Made by a program: the position numbers and the translations under genes
The notes under the pieces: generated by a model
Seen by the model: only the letters and a program-made list of their open reading frames with translations
The model's database searches: none
Told to the model about the DNA's origin: nothing
Shown here: one piece after another, positions 25,858 through 35,943 of the stretch
Layout of the letters: each line of letters starts with the position of its first letter
Position numbering within the stretch: the first letter of the stretch is position 1
DNA from: Vibrio tetraodonis
GTDB lineage: Bacteria; Pseudomonadota; Gammaproteobacteria; Enterobacterales; Vibrionaceae
Direction of reading: 5' to 3'
Length of the DNA: 64,000 nt
NCBI RefSeq assembly: GCF_003350295.1
Contig: NZ_QLYY01000007.1
Coordinates: 186,001 to 250,000, forward strand

Positions 25858-26558
25858 AAGCCACCTCTTTAAATGATTTCCCTTTAAGGGGTACAGTTTA
25901 AATACCACTCCGTTTGAAGCCTAACCTTGATTGGTTTCGCATTTGTTACGATTAAATTAATTTTTTATGCATTTTTAACTGAGCCTCACAGAAAAATGAT
26001 GAAAATTTGTTGATTTTTTATCCAAACGGAAAAGATTTAGTGTGCAAACTATCACAAGTTAAATGTTAAAAGGGTGTTTAAAAATTAAACGAACTGATTT
26101 GTGATGAGTTTCGATATTGTGCTACTTGTTTTGTATGATTGCTATTGTAAATATCACTAACGAGAGTCTTGGATGAGTCCTTGGCATTAAAGGAGTGACA
26201 ATCATTTAAAGAAGGTCATATGTCTGTCAGGTTGTCTATTATTTATTGTTGTTAAATTTTAATGCTAATGTTTCTTGGTTGTGTTTTTTTTGTGTTTTTT
26301 TGTGTTAGCTAATGGTGATTTTATAGTTAAAATTAAAACAGATATGAATGTGCTTTCATATTGATTTTTGACTGGGTAGATAGCATTATCCGCCAGTCAA
26401 AAAATACGTTGCTACGTAAAATGGAAGCATGAGGCGCGTTTTACATATCTGAGTTGCACGATAAACAAACAATAATACTAAGCAAAGTTGACACTTGGTT
26501 AGCGACTGGATGGAAGGCAAGGAAGCATAGAGCAGCGAACACTCAATATGAGGAGCTT
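25858..26558. other. Long AT-rich leader of the alanine symporter gene
   Basis: The 700 bases between two divergent genes hold no convincing gene. A stem-loop (TTTTTGACTGG / CCAGTCAAAAA, 26365–26403, 17-base loop) lies about 155 bases before the symporter start and may be part of its leader. I looked for the tandem glycine riboswitch that precedes the related symporter gene in Vibrio cholerae and did not find its conserved cores. Confidence 0.5.
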
Positions 26559-27992
26559 ATGACAGATTTAATTAATTTGATGAATGACCTACTTTGGGGT
26601 TCGATTCTGGTTTATTTACTGGTTGGTGTCGGAGTGTACTTTACTGTCAGACTTGGCTTTATCCAATTTAGACATTTCGGTCATATGTTTTCGGTTTTGA
26701 AGAACAGCCGTAAAGCCGACAATGCAGGCATTTCATCATTTCAAGCCTTATGTACTAGCCTTGCTGCCCGTGTTGGTACTGGTAATATGGCTGGTGTTGC
26801 TGTTGCGTTAACGGCCGGTGGACCTGGTGCCATTTTCTGGATGTGGCTTATCGCTATGCTAGGTATGGCGACATCATTCGCTGAAAGTACATTAGCACAG
26901 TTATACAAAACCAAAGATGATGATGGCAACTATCGCGGTGGTCCTGCTTATTACATGGAAAAAGGCTTAGGAATGCGCTGGATGGGCGTGCTCTTTTCTA
27001 TTTTCCTTATCATCGCCTTTGGTTTGGTATTTAACGCTGTACAAGCTAACTCTATTGCTGGAGCAATGAATACAGCATTTGGTTGGGACGAAACTTACGT
27101 TGGTATCGCCGTAGTAATGCTTTCTGCAGTGATCATTTTCGGTGGTATTAAGCGAATCGCACGTGTTGCTGAAATGATTGTTCCTGCAATGGCGCTACTG
27201 TACTTATTGCTAGCCCTGTTCGTTGTTTTTGCCAATATTGAAAAACTACCAGCAGTACTTAGCTTGATCTTTAAGAGTGCTTTTGGCCTACAAGAGGCTG
27301 CGGCTGGTGGTCTTGGATACGCGATTGCACAGGCGATGATTAATGGTATCAAACGCGGCTTGTTCTCAAATGAAGCTGGTATGGGCTCTGCACCGAATGC
27401 AGCGGCATCTGCGACGCCTTATCCGCCACACCCAGCATCTCAGGGGTATGTACAGATGCTCGGTGTATTTATGGATACCATAGTTATTTGTTCTGCTACT
27501 GTGGCTATTATTCTTATGTCTGGTGAATATGTACCTCATGGTGAAATCACAGGCATCGAGCTAACACAGGCAGCGTTGAGTTCTCAGGTTGGTTCTTGGG
27601 GCGGAGTTTTTGTTGCGATTGCAATTTTCTTCTTTGCCTTTACTTCCATCATCGCTAACTATTCCTATGCAGAGACAAACCTAATATTTCTTGAGCATAA
27701 CCACAAGGCACGTTTGGGGATTTTCCGTATTATTGTTCTGGGTATGGTGATGTTTGGTGCCGTAGCTTCTTTGCCTATTGTTTGGTCACTTGCTGATGTA
27801 TCTATGGGAATGATGGCTATTGTTAACCTAGTCGCTATTCTGTTACTTTCAGGAATCGTTATCAAACTGGCTAAAGACTATAACCGTCAGCTTAAAGCGG
27901 GTAAGGTTCCAACGTTTGATAGCAATGACTTTCCTGAGCTCAAATCACAGTTAGAAGATGGTATTTGGGATAACAGCAAAAAAGAGTCATAG
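26559..27992 (+). CDS. Alanine/glycine:cation symporter, AGCS family
   Basis: This 477-residue inner-membrane sodium:amino-acid symporter has about ten or eleven helices. Family signatures are visible: [25 protein letters not shown] split over residues 65–90, the [20 protein letters not shown] loop (about 112–130), and [15 protein letters not shown] (about 267). The ATG at 26559 is preceded by a perfect AGGAG. An in-frame TTG at 26454 would add 35 basic residues atypical of the family. It probably imports alanine or glycine with sodium, fitting a sodium-pumping Vibrio. A strong terminator follows. Confidence 0.92.
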   Translation: MTDLINLMNDLLWGSILVYLLVGVGVYFTVRLGFIQFRHFGHMFSVLKNSRKADNAGISSFQALCTSLAARVGTGNMAGVAVALTAGGPGAIFWMWLIAMLGMATSFAESTLAQLYKTKDDDGNYRGGPAYYMEKGLGMRWMGVLFSIFLIIAFGLVFNAVQANSIAGAMNTAFGWDETYVGIAVVMLSAVIIFGGIKRIARVAEMIVPAMALLYLLLALFVVFANIEKLPAVLSLIFKSAFGLQEAAAGGLGYAIAQAMINGIKRGLFSNEAGMGSAPNAAASATPYPPHPASQGYVQMLGVFMDTIVICSATVAIILMSGEYVPHGEITGIELTQAALSSQVGSWGGVFVAIAIFFFAFTSIIANYSYAETNLIFLEHNHKARLGIFRIIVLGMVMFGAVASLPIVWSLADVSMGMMAIVNLVAILLLSGIVIKLAKDYNRQLKAGKVPTFDSNDFPELKSQLEDGIWDNSKKES

Positions 27993-28017
27993 ACCTTATC
28001 TATGATAACGATACAGA

Positions 28018-28047
28018 AAGCCATGCAGACATTGCATGGCTTTTTTT
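28018..28047 (+). terminator. Rho-independent terminator after the symporter
   Basis: Stem AAGCCATGCA / TGCATGGCTT with a short loop and a seven-T run. Confidence 0.92.
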
Positions 28048-28090
28048 GTACTCTATAGATAATCACAACAGGAAGGATAGAGTTAAAGTC

Positions 28091-28864
28091 ATGTTAATCG
28101 TCGTATCACCTGCAAAAACTTTAGATTATGAGTCACCTTTAGCGACAGAGAAATATACGCAACCAGAGCTAGTTGAATACTCCAAGCAATTGATCGATGT
28201 ATGTCGAAAGCTCACGCCTGCTGATGTTGCTAGTTTAATGAAAGTTAGCGACAAGATTGCCGATCTTAATGTTGGACGCTTCCAAGACTGGAATGAGAAA
28301 TTTACAACCGAGAACGCACGTCAAGCGATTTTGGCTTTTAAGGGTGATGTGTATACAGGACTAGATGCACAAACACTTTCTGACGATGATTTTGACTATG
28401 CCCAAAAGCACTTAAGAATGCTATCTGGATTGTATGGGTTACTTAAACCCCTCGATCTAATGCAGCCTTACCGATTGGAGATGGGCACTAAGCTCGCGAA
28501 TAGCAAAGGAAGTAATCTCTATCAATTCTGGGGTAATGTGATAACAGATAAGCTAAACGCGGCTATTGCAGATCAGGGTGATAATGTGCTGATAAACTTA
28601 GCTTCGAATGAATACTTTAAGGCAGTTAAACCAAAGTTACTCGATGCTCAAGTGGTGACGCCGATATTTAAAGATTGTAAAAGCGGCCAGTATAAGGTCA
28701 TCAGCTTCTATGCTAAAAAGGCACGCGGTATGATGGCAAGATATATTATCGAAAATCGCATTGATAGTGTGGCAAAACTGACAAACTTTGATGTTGCGGG
28801 TTATTATTTTGTTGAGCAAGAGTCATCACCAACAGAGTTGCTCTTTAAGCGAGAAGAGCAATAA
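28091..28864 (+). CDS. yaaA: Peroxide-stress protein YaaA (DUF328)
   Basis: YaaA (257 residues) lowers free intracellular iron and so limits Fenton damage under hydrogen peroxide in Escherichia coli; it also binds DNA. The family opening [16 protein letters not shown] and the motifs [12 protein letters not shown] (about residue 115) and [12 protein letters not shown] (about 172) are present. The start at 28091 matches the family; a frame from 28046 would add 15 atypical residues. Two small genes follow on the same strand. Confidence 0.93.
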   Translation: MLIVVSPAKTLDYESPLATEKYTQPELVEYSKQLIDVCRKLTPADVASLMKVSDKIADLNVGRFQDWNEKFTTENARQAILAFKGDVYTGLDAQTLSDDDFDYAQKHLRMLSGLYGLLKPLDLMQPYRLEMGTKLANSKGSNLYQFWGNVITDKLNAAIADQGDNVLINLASNEYFKAVKPKLLDAQVVTPIFKDCKSGQYKVISFYAKKARGMMARYIIENRIDSVAKLTNFDVAGYYFVEQESSPTELLFKREEQ

Positions 28865-28876
28865 AGGTTTTTAGTT

Positions 28877-29023
28877 ATGTATGCTTGGCTCAAAAAGTGG
28901 ATTGTACGTTATGACTCATGGTGTGAGTCTATGGGGCTCGTTGAAGCCAATCGACGCCGCTGTGTTCTTTATCGTGATGACTCTAATGACCAAGTATCTA
29001 TTTCTACACACAAGGCGCAATGA
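28877..29023 (+). CDS. Small protein, 48 residues, coupled to yjjV
   Basis: A 48-residue basic protein (starting MYAWLKKWIVRYDSWCES, then GLVEANRRRCVLYRD). It begins 12 bases after yaaA, and its TGA stop overlaps the yjjV start as ATGA (29020–29023), which implies translational coupling. AAAGG lies upstream of the ATG. It has a Trp/Lys-rich amphipathic amino end, two cysteines and no signal peptide. No family is recognised. Operon position and overlap support a real gene. Confidence 0.6.
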   Translation: MYAWLKKWIVRYDSWCESMGLVEANRRRCVLYRDDSNDQVSISTHKAQ

Positions 29024-29799
29024 TAATGCGCCTTTTTGACACCCACTGTCATTTTGATTTCGATGTTTTTACAGATGACTTTGCCTATCAGCTTGAGTTG
29101 GCTCAGACTCAAGGTGTAGAGAGGATAATGATTCCCTCTATTGGCCCATCAAACTGGGATAAGTTGCTTGCAATGTCGACTGAACATGCGGGTATATATA
29201 CAGCATTAGGTATGCACCCTTATTTTCTTACCGACAATAGTGTTTATCACCTTACCGATTTACAGAAACAAACAGAGGCCCATCTTAATCACTTTCGAGC
29301 GATTGGTGAATGTGGCCTAGATGCTATGGTTGATGTTGACCATGACATACAAGGTAAGGTATTTAATGCACAAATTGCATTGGCAAATGACCTTCAATTA
29401 CCTTTAATACTTCACAGCAGAAAAACGCATAATGAAGTCCTTCAGCTGTTAAAAAAGCAGAAGTTTGCTTTTGGGGGTATATTGCATGGCTTTTCTGGCA
29501 GCTATCAACAAGCGATGCAATTTATCGAACTTGGTTTTTATATTGGTATAGGTGGAGTTATCACTTACCCTCGTGCGAGGAAAACTCGCCAGACGGCAGC
29601 GAATTTACCTCTTGAATGGATAGTGCTAGAGACAGATGCTCCAGATATGCCGCTTATGGGGTATCAAGGAAAGCCTAATCACCCCGCAATGTTATCTCAA
29701 GTCTTGTCTTGTTTGGCTCTTCTGCGTGATACAGATGAGCTATCTGTCGCACAAATGACATGGAAAAATGCCAATCTGGTCTTTAAAGTTTGTGAATAA
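29020..29799 (+). CDS. yjjV: TatD-family metal-dependent hydrolase YjjV
   Basis: This 259-residue metallo-dependent hydrolase of the TatD family is close to Escherichia coli YjjV by recalled sequence: FDTHCHFDF at the start (metal His-x-His), GLHP-like ALGMHPYF, GECGLD near residue 97, ILHSRKTHNE, GILHGFSGS near 153, and LETDAPDMPL near 205 with the catalytic Asp. TatD proteins act as 3'-5' exonucleases or deoxyribonucleases; YjjV's own substrate is uncertain. The ATG at 29020 has AAGG six bases upstream and overlaps the small gene before it; 29026 is an alternative. Confidence 0.92.
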   Translation: MIMRLFDTHCHFDFDVFTDDFAYQLELAQTQGVERIMIPSIGPSNWDKLLAMSTEHAGIYTALGMHPYFLTDNSVYHLTDLQKQTEAHLNHFRAIGECGLDAMVDVDHDIQGKVFNAQIALANDLQLPLILHSRKTHNEVLQLLKKQKFAFGGILHGFSGSYQQAMQFIELGFYIGIGGVITYPRARKTRQTAANLPLEWIVLETDAPDMPLMGYQGKPNHPAMLSQVLSCLALLRDTDELSVAQMTWKNANLVFKVCE

Positions 29800-29842
29800 A
29801 ATCTAAGTAAAATGTTATTTATATGATTTAATATATTTATAA

Positions 29843-29938
29843 GCGAGATCTTTATCACATAAATGAGTGAACACATGATGAATCTTATTAGAAACTGTGA
29901 AGAACACATTACTTTATGTGTGGCCGGATGAGTATAAT
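29843..29938 (+). promoter_or_regulatory. nupC promoter with two CRP-like sites
   Basis: TATAAT at 29933–29938 gives an expected start near 29945. A CRP half-site TGTGA (29896–29900) makes a degenerate site centred at about -41.5. A second CRP-like site, CGAGA-N6-TCACA (29843–29858), is centred 53 bases further up. CRP sites spaced 53 bases with CytR between them are the classical layout of enteric nucleoside operons (deoP2, nupG). Only one half of each site is strong. Confidence 0.45.
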
Positions 29939-30004
29939 TGCCCCCGCTTTATAGCTCCATAATTGTAACACGCCAACAAACAACATATAAGGAAGTCATA
30001 AACT

Positions 30005-31270
30005 ATGAGCCTGTTTATGAGCCTAGTCGGTATGCTAGTTCTACTTGCAATCGCAGTAGCATTATCTAGCAACCGTAAAGCTATTAACTATAGAACAGTG
30101 GGTGGCGCATTCGCTATTCAATTTGCACTTGGTGCATTTATTTTATACATACCTTGGGGGCAGGAACTGCTAAAGGGTTTTTCTGACGGCGTTTCGAATG
30201 TTATTGCATACGGTAATAAAGGCTCCGATTTTATCTTTGGTGGTCTAGTATCAGACAAAATGTTTGAAATGTTCGGTGGCGGTGGTTTCGTCTTCGCTTT
30301 CCGAGTCCTTCCTACACTAATTTTCTTCTCTGCATTTATCTCTGTTTTGTACTACATCGGTATTATGCAGTGGGTAATTAAGATCCTTGGTGGTGCACTA
30401 CAAAAAGTATTGGGTACTTCACGTTCAGAGTCTATGTCTGCGGCGGCAAACATTTTTGTCGGTCAAACCGAAGCTCCTCTAGTCGTTCGTCCATTCGTTC
30501 CTAAAATGACTCAATCAGAGTTATTTGCTGTAATGTGTGGCGGTCTAGCCTCTGTTGCTGGTGGTGTACTTGCTGGCTATGCATCTATGGGAGTTCCGAT
30601 CGAGTATCTAGTCGCTGCATCCTTTATGGCTGCGCCTGGTGGTTTGCTGTTTGCAAAGATCATCATGCCAGAAACTGATAAGCCTAATGAAAGCTTTGAT
30701 GGTGATATTAATGGTGCAGAAGACAAGCCTTCTAACGTTATTGATGCCGCCGCTGGTGGTGCAGCAGTAGGTTTACAGTTGGCACTGAATGTTGGTGCCA
30801 TGCTACTTGCTTTCGTTGGCCTTATTGCGCTTGTTAACGGTATCTTGGGTGGTGTTGGTGGTTGGTTTGGAATGCCTGAGCTGACGCTAGAGTTAATCCT
30901 TGGTTATGTTTTCTCTCCACTTGCTTTCCTAATCGGTGTTCCATGGGAAGAAGCAACGATTGCGGGATCATTTATTGGTCAAAAATTGGTAGTAAATGAG
31001 TTTGTTGCATATCTAAACTTTGCTCCGCTTTTGGGTGATTCAGCAGAAATCGTGCTATCTGAGAAAACTAAGGCAATCATTTCATTTGCACTGTGTGGCT
31101 TTGCTAATCTGTCTTCGATTGCAATTTTGTTAGGTGGCATAGGTGGGCTTGCACCTCAGCGTCGTTCTGATATCGCTCGCATGGGGATGAAAGCGGTTGC
31201 TGCGGGTACATTGTCAAACCTAATGGCTGCAACCATTGCAGGCTTCTGCCTAACCTTATCTGGTATGTAG
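30005..31270 (+). CDS. nupC: Concentrative nucleoside transporter NupC
   Basis: This 421-residue inner-membrane symporter of the CNT family brings nucleosides in with protons or sodium. Signatures: GxTEAP-like VGQTEAPLVVRPF near residue 155, MTQSELFAVMCGG after it, GVPWEEA near 313 and CGFANLSSIAI near 365. The start ATG follows AAGGAAG. In this window it lies next to the deo genes and on the same chromosome arm as ompK, so nucleoside entry and breakdown are clustered. A strong terminator follows. Confidence 0.94.
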   Translation: MSLFMSLVGMLVLLAIAVALSSNRKAINYRTVGGAFAIQFALGAFILYIPWGQELLKGFSDGVSNVIAYGNKGSDFIFGGLVSDKMFEMFGGGGFVFAFRVLPTLIFFSAFISVLYYIGIMQWVIKILGGALQKVLGTSRSESMSAAANIFVGQTEAPLVVRPFVPKMTQSELFAVMCGGLASVAGGVLAGYASMGVPIEYLVAASFMAAPGGLLFAKIIMPETDKPNESFDGDINGAEDKPSNVIDAAAGGAAVGLQLALNVGAMLLAFVGLIALVNGILGGVGGWFGMPELTLELILGYVFSPLAFLIGVPWEEATIAGSFIGQKLVVNEFVAYLNFAPLLGDSAEIVLSEKTKAIISFALCGFANLSSIAILLGGIGGLAPQRRSDIARMGMKAVAAGTLSNLMAATIAGFCLTLSGM

Positions 31271-31294
31271 TAAGACCAGCTCGTTGAAGTGAAT

Positions 31295-31322
31295 AAAAAA
31301 CCCGCTATGAAGCGGGTTTTTT
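31295..31322. terminator. Bidirectional terminator after nupC
   Basis: ACCCGCT / AGCGGGT stem with an ATGA loop, flanked by an A run on the left and a T run on the right, so it can end nupC and the convergent chorismate mutase gene. Confidence 0.93.
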
Positions 31323-31350
31323 GTTAGTTAGGCCAAAATGATTAAAGCCA

Positions 31351-31905
31351 TTATTTTGAAACTGTTTTTACTTGGATGTTTTGTAAAGCTTTGAAGATAA
31401 GCTTTTTGTCATTGTCTTTTAGGTAGGGATCATTAATTACTGTTGCAAAAGTCTGGTATTGATCGTCAGTAAATTTGTTACCAGTTTTTAGGTAGTCAGA
31501 GATAGCAGCATTCAGTTCACCACTAAGTTTGATTAAAGCTGGACGTATCTCCGTTTTAAGGTCTCTAGGTTTTTTATGGATATCAGCCGTTTGACTCAGA
31601 ATATCAGCGCGATAGCGATATTGAATAGCTTTAGCTGCTGAAATTAGACTGCGGGTAAATTCTGTTGTTGAATCACCATCTAAGCCGTATTTTTCGCTGG
31701 CAGCTTTTGATTTCTCTACAACGACAGCTTCCCTTTCTACATCTTCTATAGCGAGGTGGTGGTTGATTTTATAAAGGGCTACGTCTTGCATAAAACTCAT
31801 GCGTTGATTAATTTTTTCAAATACAGTTTTATAACTTTCTTCAGCGTGAGCGAAAACAGGCAATATGAGAAGAGTAGACAGCAGCAAGCCTTTTATTTTA
31901 TGCAT
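31351..31905 (-). CDS. Periplasmic chorismate mutase, AroQ-gamma type
   Basis: This 184-residue protein has a signal peptide (MHKIKGLLLSTLLILPVFAHA, cleaved before EES) and an all-helical AroQ domain: INQRMSFMQDVALYKINH, then IEDVEREAVVV, KYGLDGDSTTEF, and AKAIQYRYR. Catalytic Arg, Lys, Glu and Gln equivalents are in place (QR, YK, VERE, IQ). It would turn chorismate into prephenate outside the cytoplasm. The reason for exported chorismate mutases is not settled. AGGAAA precedes the ATG. It converges with nupC and stands alone. Confidence 0.82.
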   Translation of the reverse strand: MHKIKGLLLSTLLILPVFAHAEESYKTVFEKINQRMSFMQDVALYKINHHLAIEDVEREAVVVEKSKAASEKYGLDGDSTTEFTRSLISAAKAIQYRYRADILSQTADIHKKPRDLKTEIRPALIKLSGELNAAISDYLKTGNKFTDDQYQTFATVINDPYLKDNDKKLIFKALQNIQVKTVSK

Positions 31906-32305
31906 TAAATTTCCTAATACTTAACAAATAAGAATAATTGACATTTCTATCATAGATGCACTTCTCGGTCACATTTATATTTATAATGATGAGATGAAAT
32001 ATTGTTATCCATGATAGTTCATATTCATGCTTGAGTTATTGCATATCAATATCCTGATAAAGCTTAGATTAAGCGCTTGTTTAGGCTTCACTACTTAACT
32101 CATTTAGTAGTCTCACCTAAGGCTGAAGTTAGTTTGAGATCCAAACCGTTTGCGTTTTATAAGTGGCTATCGTTATGGGTTAAGCCTAGGTATTGTGACT
32201 ATATGAGAGTGTTACAGCTGACTGAAAATTTTGATTTCCAGTTTATAGAAATTACATTCTAACTTTTCCATTAGGCCAAAAAATAAATATTGTTCGGAGA
32301 TAGGA
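31906..32305. other. Gap upstream of deoC, no gene seen
   Basis: About 400 bases without a convincing gene. A small stem ACTACT / AGTAGT (about 32087–32108) nests inside complementary segments TAGGCTT (about 32081) and AAGCCTA (about 32183), which may form a larger fold. No clear CRP or CytR site before deoC could be fixed by eye. Confidence 0.35.
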
Positions 32306-33082
32306 ATGAGCGATTTAAAAGACGCGGCTTTAAGGGCGCTTAAATTGATGGATCTTACCACGCTAAATGATGATGATACCGATGAAAAAGTCATCAAGCT
32401 GTGTCGCGAGGCTAAGTCAAAAGTTGGCAATACGGCAGCGATCTGTATCTATCCTCGCTTTATCCCTGTAGCCAAAAAGACACTTAAAGAACAAGGCACA
32501 CCCAATATTAAAATTGCGACTGTGACTAACTTCCCGCATGGAAACTCCGATATTGGTATCGCGGTGGCAGAGACCAAAGCTGCAATCGCTTATGGTGCTG
32601 ATGAAGTTGATGTGGTCTTTCCATATCGTGCGCTGATGGCAGGTGACGAAGAGGTAGGCTTTGAACTCGTAAAGCAGTGCAAGCAAGCCTGTGGTGACAT
32701 TTTGCTCAAAGTGATTATTGAAACCGGTGAGCTTAAACAAGAAGCATTGATAAAAAAGGCTTCACAGATATCAATCAATGCTGGCGCTGATTTTATCAAA
32801 ACATCGACGGGCAAGGTCCCAGTCAATGCCACACCTGAATATGCTCGAATGATGTTGGAAGTGATTCGAGATATGGAGGTCGCTTCTACTGTTGGTTTTA
32901 AGCCTGCTGGTGGAGTACGTACTGCTGAAGATGCTGCCGCTTATTTGACCATGGCGGATGAAATATTGGGTGAACACTGGGTCGATGCACGTCACTACCG
33001 ATTTGGAGCCTCGAGTCTTCTGACCAACCTCCTTCATACATTAGAAGTGACAAAAGAAACCGCTGATCCTGCAGCTTATTGA
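32306..33082 (+). CDS. deoC: Deoxyribose-phosphate aldolase DeoC
   Basis: DeoC cleaves 2-deoxyribose-5-phosphate to glyceraldehyde-3-phosphate and acetaldehyde, the last step of deoxynucleoside catabolism. The 258-residue class I aldolase shows the Schiff-base lysine at residue 165 in [10 protein letters not shown] and the second active-site lysine at 199 in GFKPAGG, plus ATVTNFPHG near residue 72. TTCGGAG and TAGG precede the ATG. It heads the deoC–deoA–deoD series. Confidence 0.97.
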   Translation: MSDLKDAALRALKLMDLTTLNDDDTDEKVIKLCREAKSKVGNTAAICIYPRFIPVAKKTLKEQGTPNIKIATVTNFPHGNSDIGIAVAETKAAIAYGADEVDVVFPYRALMAGDEEVGFELVKQCKQACGDILLKVIIETGELKQEALIKKASQISINAGADFIKTSTGKVPVNATPEYARMMLEVIRDMEVASTVGFKPAGGVRTAEDAAAYLTMADEILGEHWVDARHYRFGASSLLTNLLHTLEVTKETADPAAY

Positions 33083-33173
33083 GATCGATAGATCTTAATC
33101 TTGTCAATTTAGCGGTAAGTGTTTACTTGCCGCTGTATCTGATTCATCAACCCCCAATGTATGGGAGGCTCTA

Positions 33174-34502
33174 ATGTATTTACCCCAAGAAATCATACGC
33201 CGAAAGCGTGATGGTGAGGTGCTGACCTCTGGTGAAATTAATTTTTTTATCCAAGGAATTACCAATAACAGCGTTTCTGAAGGTCAAATAGCAGCTTTTG
33301 CAATGGCGATTTTTTTTAATGAAATGACGATGCCAGAGCGAATTGCGTTGACTTGTGCAATGCGTGACTCGGGAATGGTCATTGATTGGTACGAACAAGA
33401 CTTTCCTGGTCCGGTGGTGGACAAGCATTCAACTGGTGGTGTAGGAGATGTGACCTCATTAATGTTGGGTCCTATGGTTGCGGCCTGTGGAGGCTTTGTT
33501 CCTATGATTTCGGGAAGAGGACTAGGGCACACAGGAGGAACACTGGATAAGCTAGAGTCTATCCCAGGCTACAACATTATGCCATCCAACCAAGTCTTTA
33601 CTGATGTGACTAGGCAAGCGGGCGTTGCCATCATAGGACAAACCGGAAATTTAGCGCCAGCGGATAAACGTGTCTATGCCACTCGAGATGTCACGGCAAC
33701 GGTTGATAATATTTCTTTGATCACTGCCTCTATTTTATCGAAAAAGTTAGCCGCTGGATTAGAGTCTCTAGTTATGGATGTCAAAGTAGGATCAGGCGCC
33801 TTTATGCCAACCTACGAAGAATCTGAGCGTTTGGCGAAATCCATTGTCGGAGTGGCAAATGGTGCAGGTACCAAAACAACCGCTATTTTAACCGATATGA
33901 ATCAGGTATTGGCCTCATCAGCAGGTAATGCATTGGAAGTCAGAGAAGCAGTTCGGTTCTTAACCGGTGAATATCAAAACCCCCGTCTTTTAGAAGTGAC
34001 GCTAGCTCTTGCTGCTGAAATGTTGGTATTGGGAAGGTTAGCTGATAACACTGAGCATGCGCGTACCAAGTTAATCGAGGTATTGGAAAATGGTAAAGCA
34101 GCGCAATGCTTTGGCATGATGATTGAAGGTTTAGGTGGGCCAGTCGATTTTGTCGAAAATTACGATGATTACCTAGAAAAAGCGCCTTTTATCCAAGCTG
34201 TATTTGCTGAGAAAACGGGAATTGTTACTGCTATGGATACTCGCGCTATAGGGATGGCTGTGGTTGCTATGGGGGGAGGGCGCCGCTTTGCGACAGATAA
34301 GATTGACCATGCTGTAGGGTTTGACCATTTTATTCGCTTGGGTGAGCAGGCGTGTTCAGCTAAGCCATTAGCTACTATCCATGCTCGAAATGAGCAGCAA
34401 TGGAAAGAGGCCGCTACATCACTTCAACAAGCGATCGCTGTTGGAGGTGAATACACCCCAACTCCTGGTGTGTATCGTCAAATTAGAACTGAAGATGTAT
34501 AG
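33174..34502 (+). CDS. deoA: Thymidine phosphorylase DeoA
   Basis: DeoA splits thymidine (and deoxyuridine) with phosphate into the base and deoxyribose-1-phosphate. The 442-residue protein has the phosphate/substrate motifs [14 protein letters not shown] (about residue 82) and [16 protein letters not shown] (about 113), then [15 protein letters not shown] (about 190). It follows deoC by 91 bases with GGGAGG as a strong ribosome-binding site. Its product normally goes to DeoB, which is not found next to it here. Confidence 0.97.
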   Translation: MYLPQEIIRRKRDGEVLTSGEINFFIQGITNNSVSEGQIAAFAMAIFFNEMTMPERIALTCAMRDSGMVIDWYEQDFPGPVVDKHSTGGVGDVTSLMLGPMVAACGGFVPMISGRGLGHTGGTLDKLESIPGYNIMPSNQVFTDVTRQAGVAIIGQTGNLAPADKRVYATRDVTATVDNISLITASILSKKLAAGLESLVMDVKVGSGAFMPTYEESERLAKSIVGVANGAGTKTTAILTDMNQVLASSAGNALEVREAVRFLTGEYQNPRLLEVTLALAAEMLVLGRLADNTEHARTKLIEVLENGKAAQCFGMMIEGLGGPVDFVENYDDYLEKAPFIQAVFAEKTGIVTAMDTRAIGMAVVAMGGGRRFATDKIDHAVGFDHFIRLGEQACSAKPLATIHARNEQQWKEAATSLQQAIAVGGEYTPTPGVYRQIRTEDV

Positions 34503-34579
34503 AGCGTGCCTAACTGTATAAATAACGAAAGCTTAAACGCAACTAGAATGCTAAACATTGGAAAAAGGAATAATCAATT

Positions 34580-35299
34580 ATGGCTACCCCACATATCAAC
34601 GCCCAGCAAGGAGATTTTTCAGATGTTGTACTTATGCCAGGCGACCCACTTCGTGCTCAGTACATAGCTGAAACCTTCCTAAATGATGTCACTCAGGTCT
34701 GTGATGTTCGTAATATGCTGGGTTTTACTGGATATTATAAGGGGCGCCGTGTATCTGTGATGGGGCATGGTATGGGTATTCCCTCTTGCTCGATATATGT
34801 CACGGAGCTTATTAAAGATTATGGTGTGAAGAAAATCATTCGAGTTGGCAGTTGCGGTGCGGCTAGTAATGATATTAAAGTCCGCGATGTCATTATTGGT
34901 TTGGGAGCATGTACTGACTCAAAAGTAAACCGTATTCGCTTTAATGACCACGACTTTGCTGCTATTGCCGATTATCACATGGTACGCGCAGCTGAAGATG
35001 CGGCAAAAGAGCGTGGCATCGAGGTAAAGGTTGGTAATTTATTCTCTGCGGAGCTGTTTTACACACCTAACCCTAGTATGTTTGATGTAATGGATAAATA
35101 CGGTATTTTGGGCGTAGAGATGGAGGCTGCCGGAATATATGGGGTGTGCGCTGAATATGGCGCTAAGGCAATGACGATTTGCACGGTTTCCGATCACATA
35201 AAAACGGGCGAACAAACCACTTCTGATGAGCGCCAAACAACCTTTAATGAGATGATACTGATAGCACTCGATTCAATTATCTTGTCCGATGGCAAGTAA
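34580..35299 (+). CDS. deoD: Purine-nucleoside phosphorylase DeoD
   Basis: DeoD cleaves purine ribo- and deoxyribonucleosides with phosphate. The 239-residue hexameric-type enzyme has [11 protein letters not shown] near residue 20, [12 protein letters not shown] near 63, RVGSCGA near 87, GVEMEAAG near 178 and the catalytic Asp in TVSDHI near 204. AAAGGAAT precedes the ATG. The 77 bases between deoA and deoD contain no trace of deoB. Confidence 0.97.
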   Translation: MATPHINAQQGDFSDVVLMPGDPLRAQYIAETFLNDVTQVCDVRNMLGFTGYYKGRRVSVMGHGMGIPSCSIYVTELIKDYGVKKIIRVGSCGAASNDIKVRDVIIGLGACTDSKVNRIRFNDHDFAAIADYHMVRAAEDAAKERGIEVKVGNLFSAELFYTPNPSMFDVMDKYGILGVEMEAAGIYGVCAEYGAKAMTICTVSDHIKTGEQTTSDERQTTFNEMILIALDSIILSDGK

Positions 35300-35313
35300 A
35301 CTTTGCCATGATA

Positions 35314-35336
35314 GGGTTGATGTTGAACATCAGCCC
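35314..35336. terminator. Hairpin between deoD and ytjB
   Basis: Stem GGGTTGATG / CATCAGCCC with a TTGAA loop, between the convergent ends of deoD and ytjB. No T run on either side, so it is only a candidate terminator. Confidence 0.35.
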
Positions 35337-35337
35337 C

Positions 35338-35943
35338 CTAGCCTAGGTCTTTTAGAAGTAGATTTTCACCCTTTTGTCTGGGCTTTCTGCGCACAACAAT
35401 GGTCAGAAGTATCCCAGTAATAAAGCTCATGGCGACCATAGTGTACATGTAGCGATCGCTTTTCCTGTAATAATGGTCAGAGAAAGCAGTGACTTTGCCC
35501 GTTTCAAACGTAAGGCGCACAAAACCTATCACCACATTATCGTAAGTAACAGGTTCTACGAGTTGCTGCTTTCCTATCCTTGCTGTCTCGAGCGGGGTAT
35601 CTAAACCGAGAATTTCTCGTACACTTTTGCTTTTGTCACTCGATGCTAATCGCACACCTTCAGCATCATAAATAGTGGCGTCAAATACTAAATCGTCTTT
35701 GGATAGCTGATTGGTGAGCTTTAATAAGCGCTCTTGGTCTTGGCTTGCAATCATCTCTCCTGCAGCCAATGATGCTTGAGATACAAGAACTTTAATTAGA
35801 GTATCTAACTGGTTTTTTTGAATATCTTGGTTCGCTTGGCTTATCTTGACGCTATTGATTCCAATCACAAGTAACATACTGATAAGAGAGACGATTGTGA
35901 GTACTCTCAAAGCCATTCGAAACGAAAATAGGGAAGATTCCAT
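35338..35943 (-). CDS. Membrane protein YtjB/Smp (AhpA)
   Basis: This 201-residue protein has two membrane helices: about 15–36 (LTIVSLISMLLVIGINSV) and about 168–186 (MYTMVAMSFITGILLTIVV), with a periplasmic sensor-like loop between and a basic cytoplasmic tail. It matches the Smp/YtjB family, always found divergent from serB in enterobacteria and Vibrio, and here too. Its role is not clearly known. The ATG at 35943 is used because AGGTG lies five bases before it; a GTG at 35949 is possible. Confidence 0.82.
   Translation of the reverse strand: MESSLFSFRMALRVLTIVSLISMLLVIGINSVKISQANQDIQKNQLDTLIKVLVSQASLAAGEMIASQDQERLLKLTNQLSKDDLVFDATIYDAEGVRLASSDKSKSVREILGLDTPLETARIGKQQLVEPVTYDNVVIGFVRLTFETGKVTAFSDHYYRKSDRYMYTMVAMSFITGILLTIVVRRKPRQKGENLLLKDLG

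Noticed and set aside
25909..26558. Glycine riboswitch before the alanine symporter gene
   Set aside because: This is known for the related gene in Vibrio cholerae, but the conserved glycine-aptamer cores were not found in either of the expected orders.
32077..32262. Plus-strand frame of 61 codons before deoC
   Set aside because: No Shine-Dalgarno sequence, no recognisable features, and it lies in a segment with internal pairing that looks non-coding.
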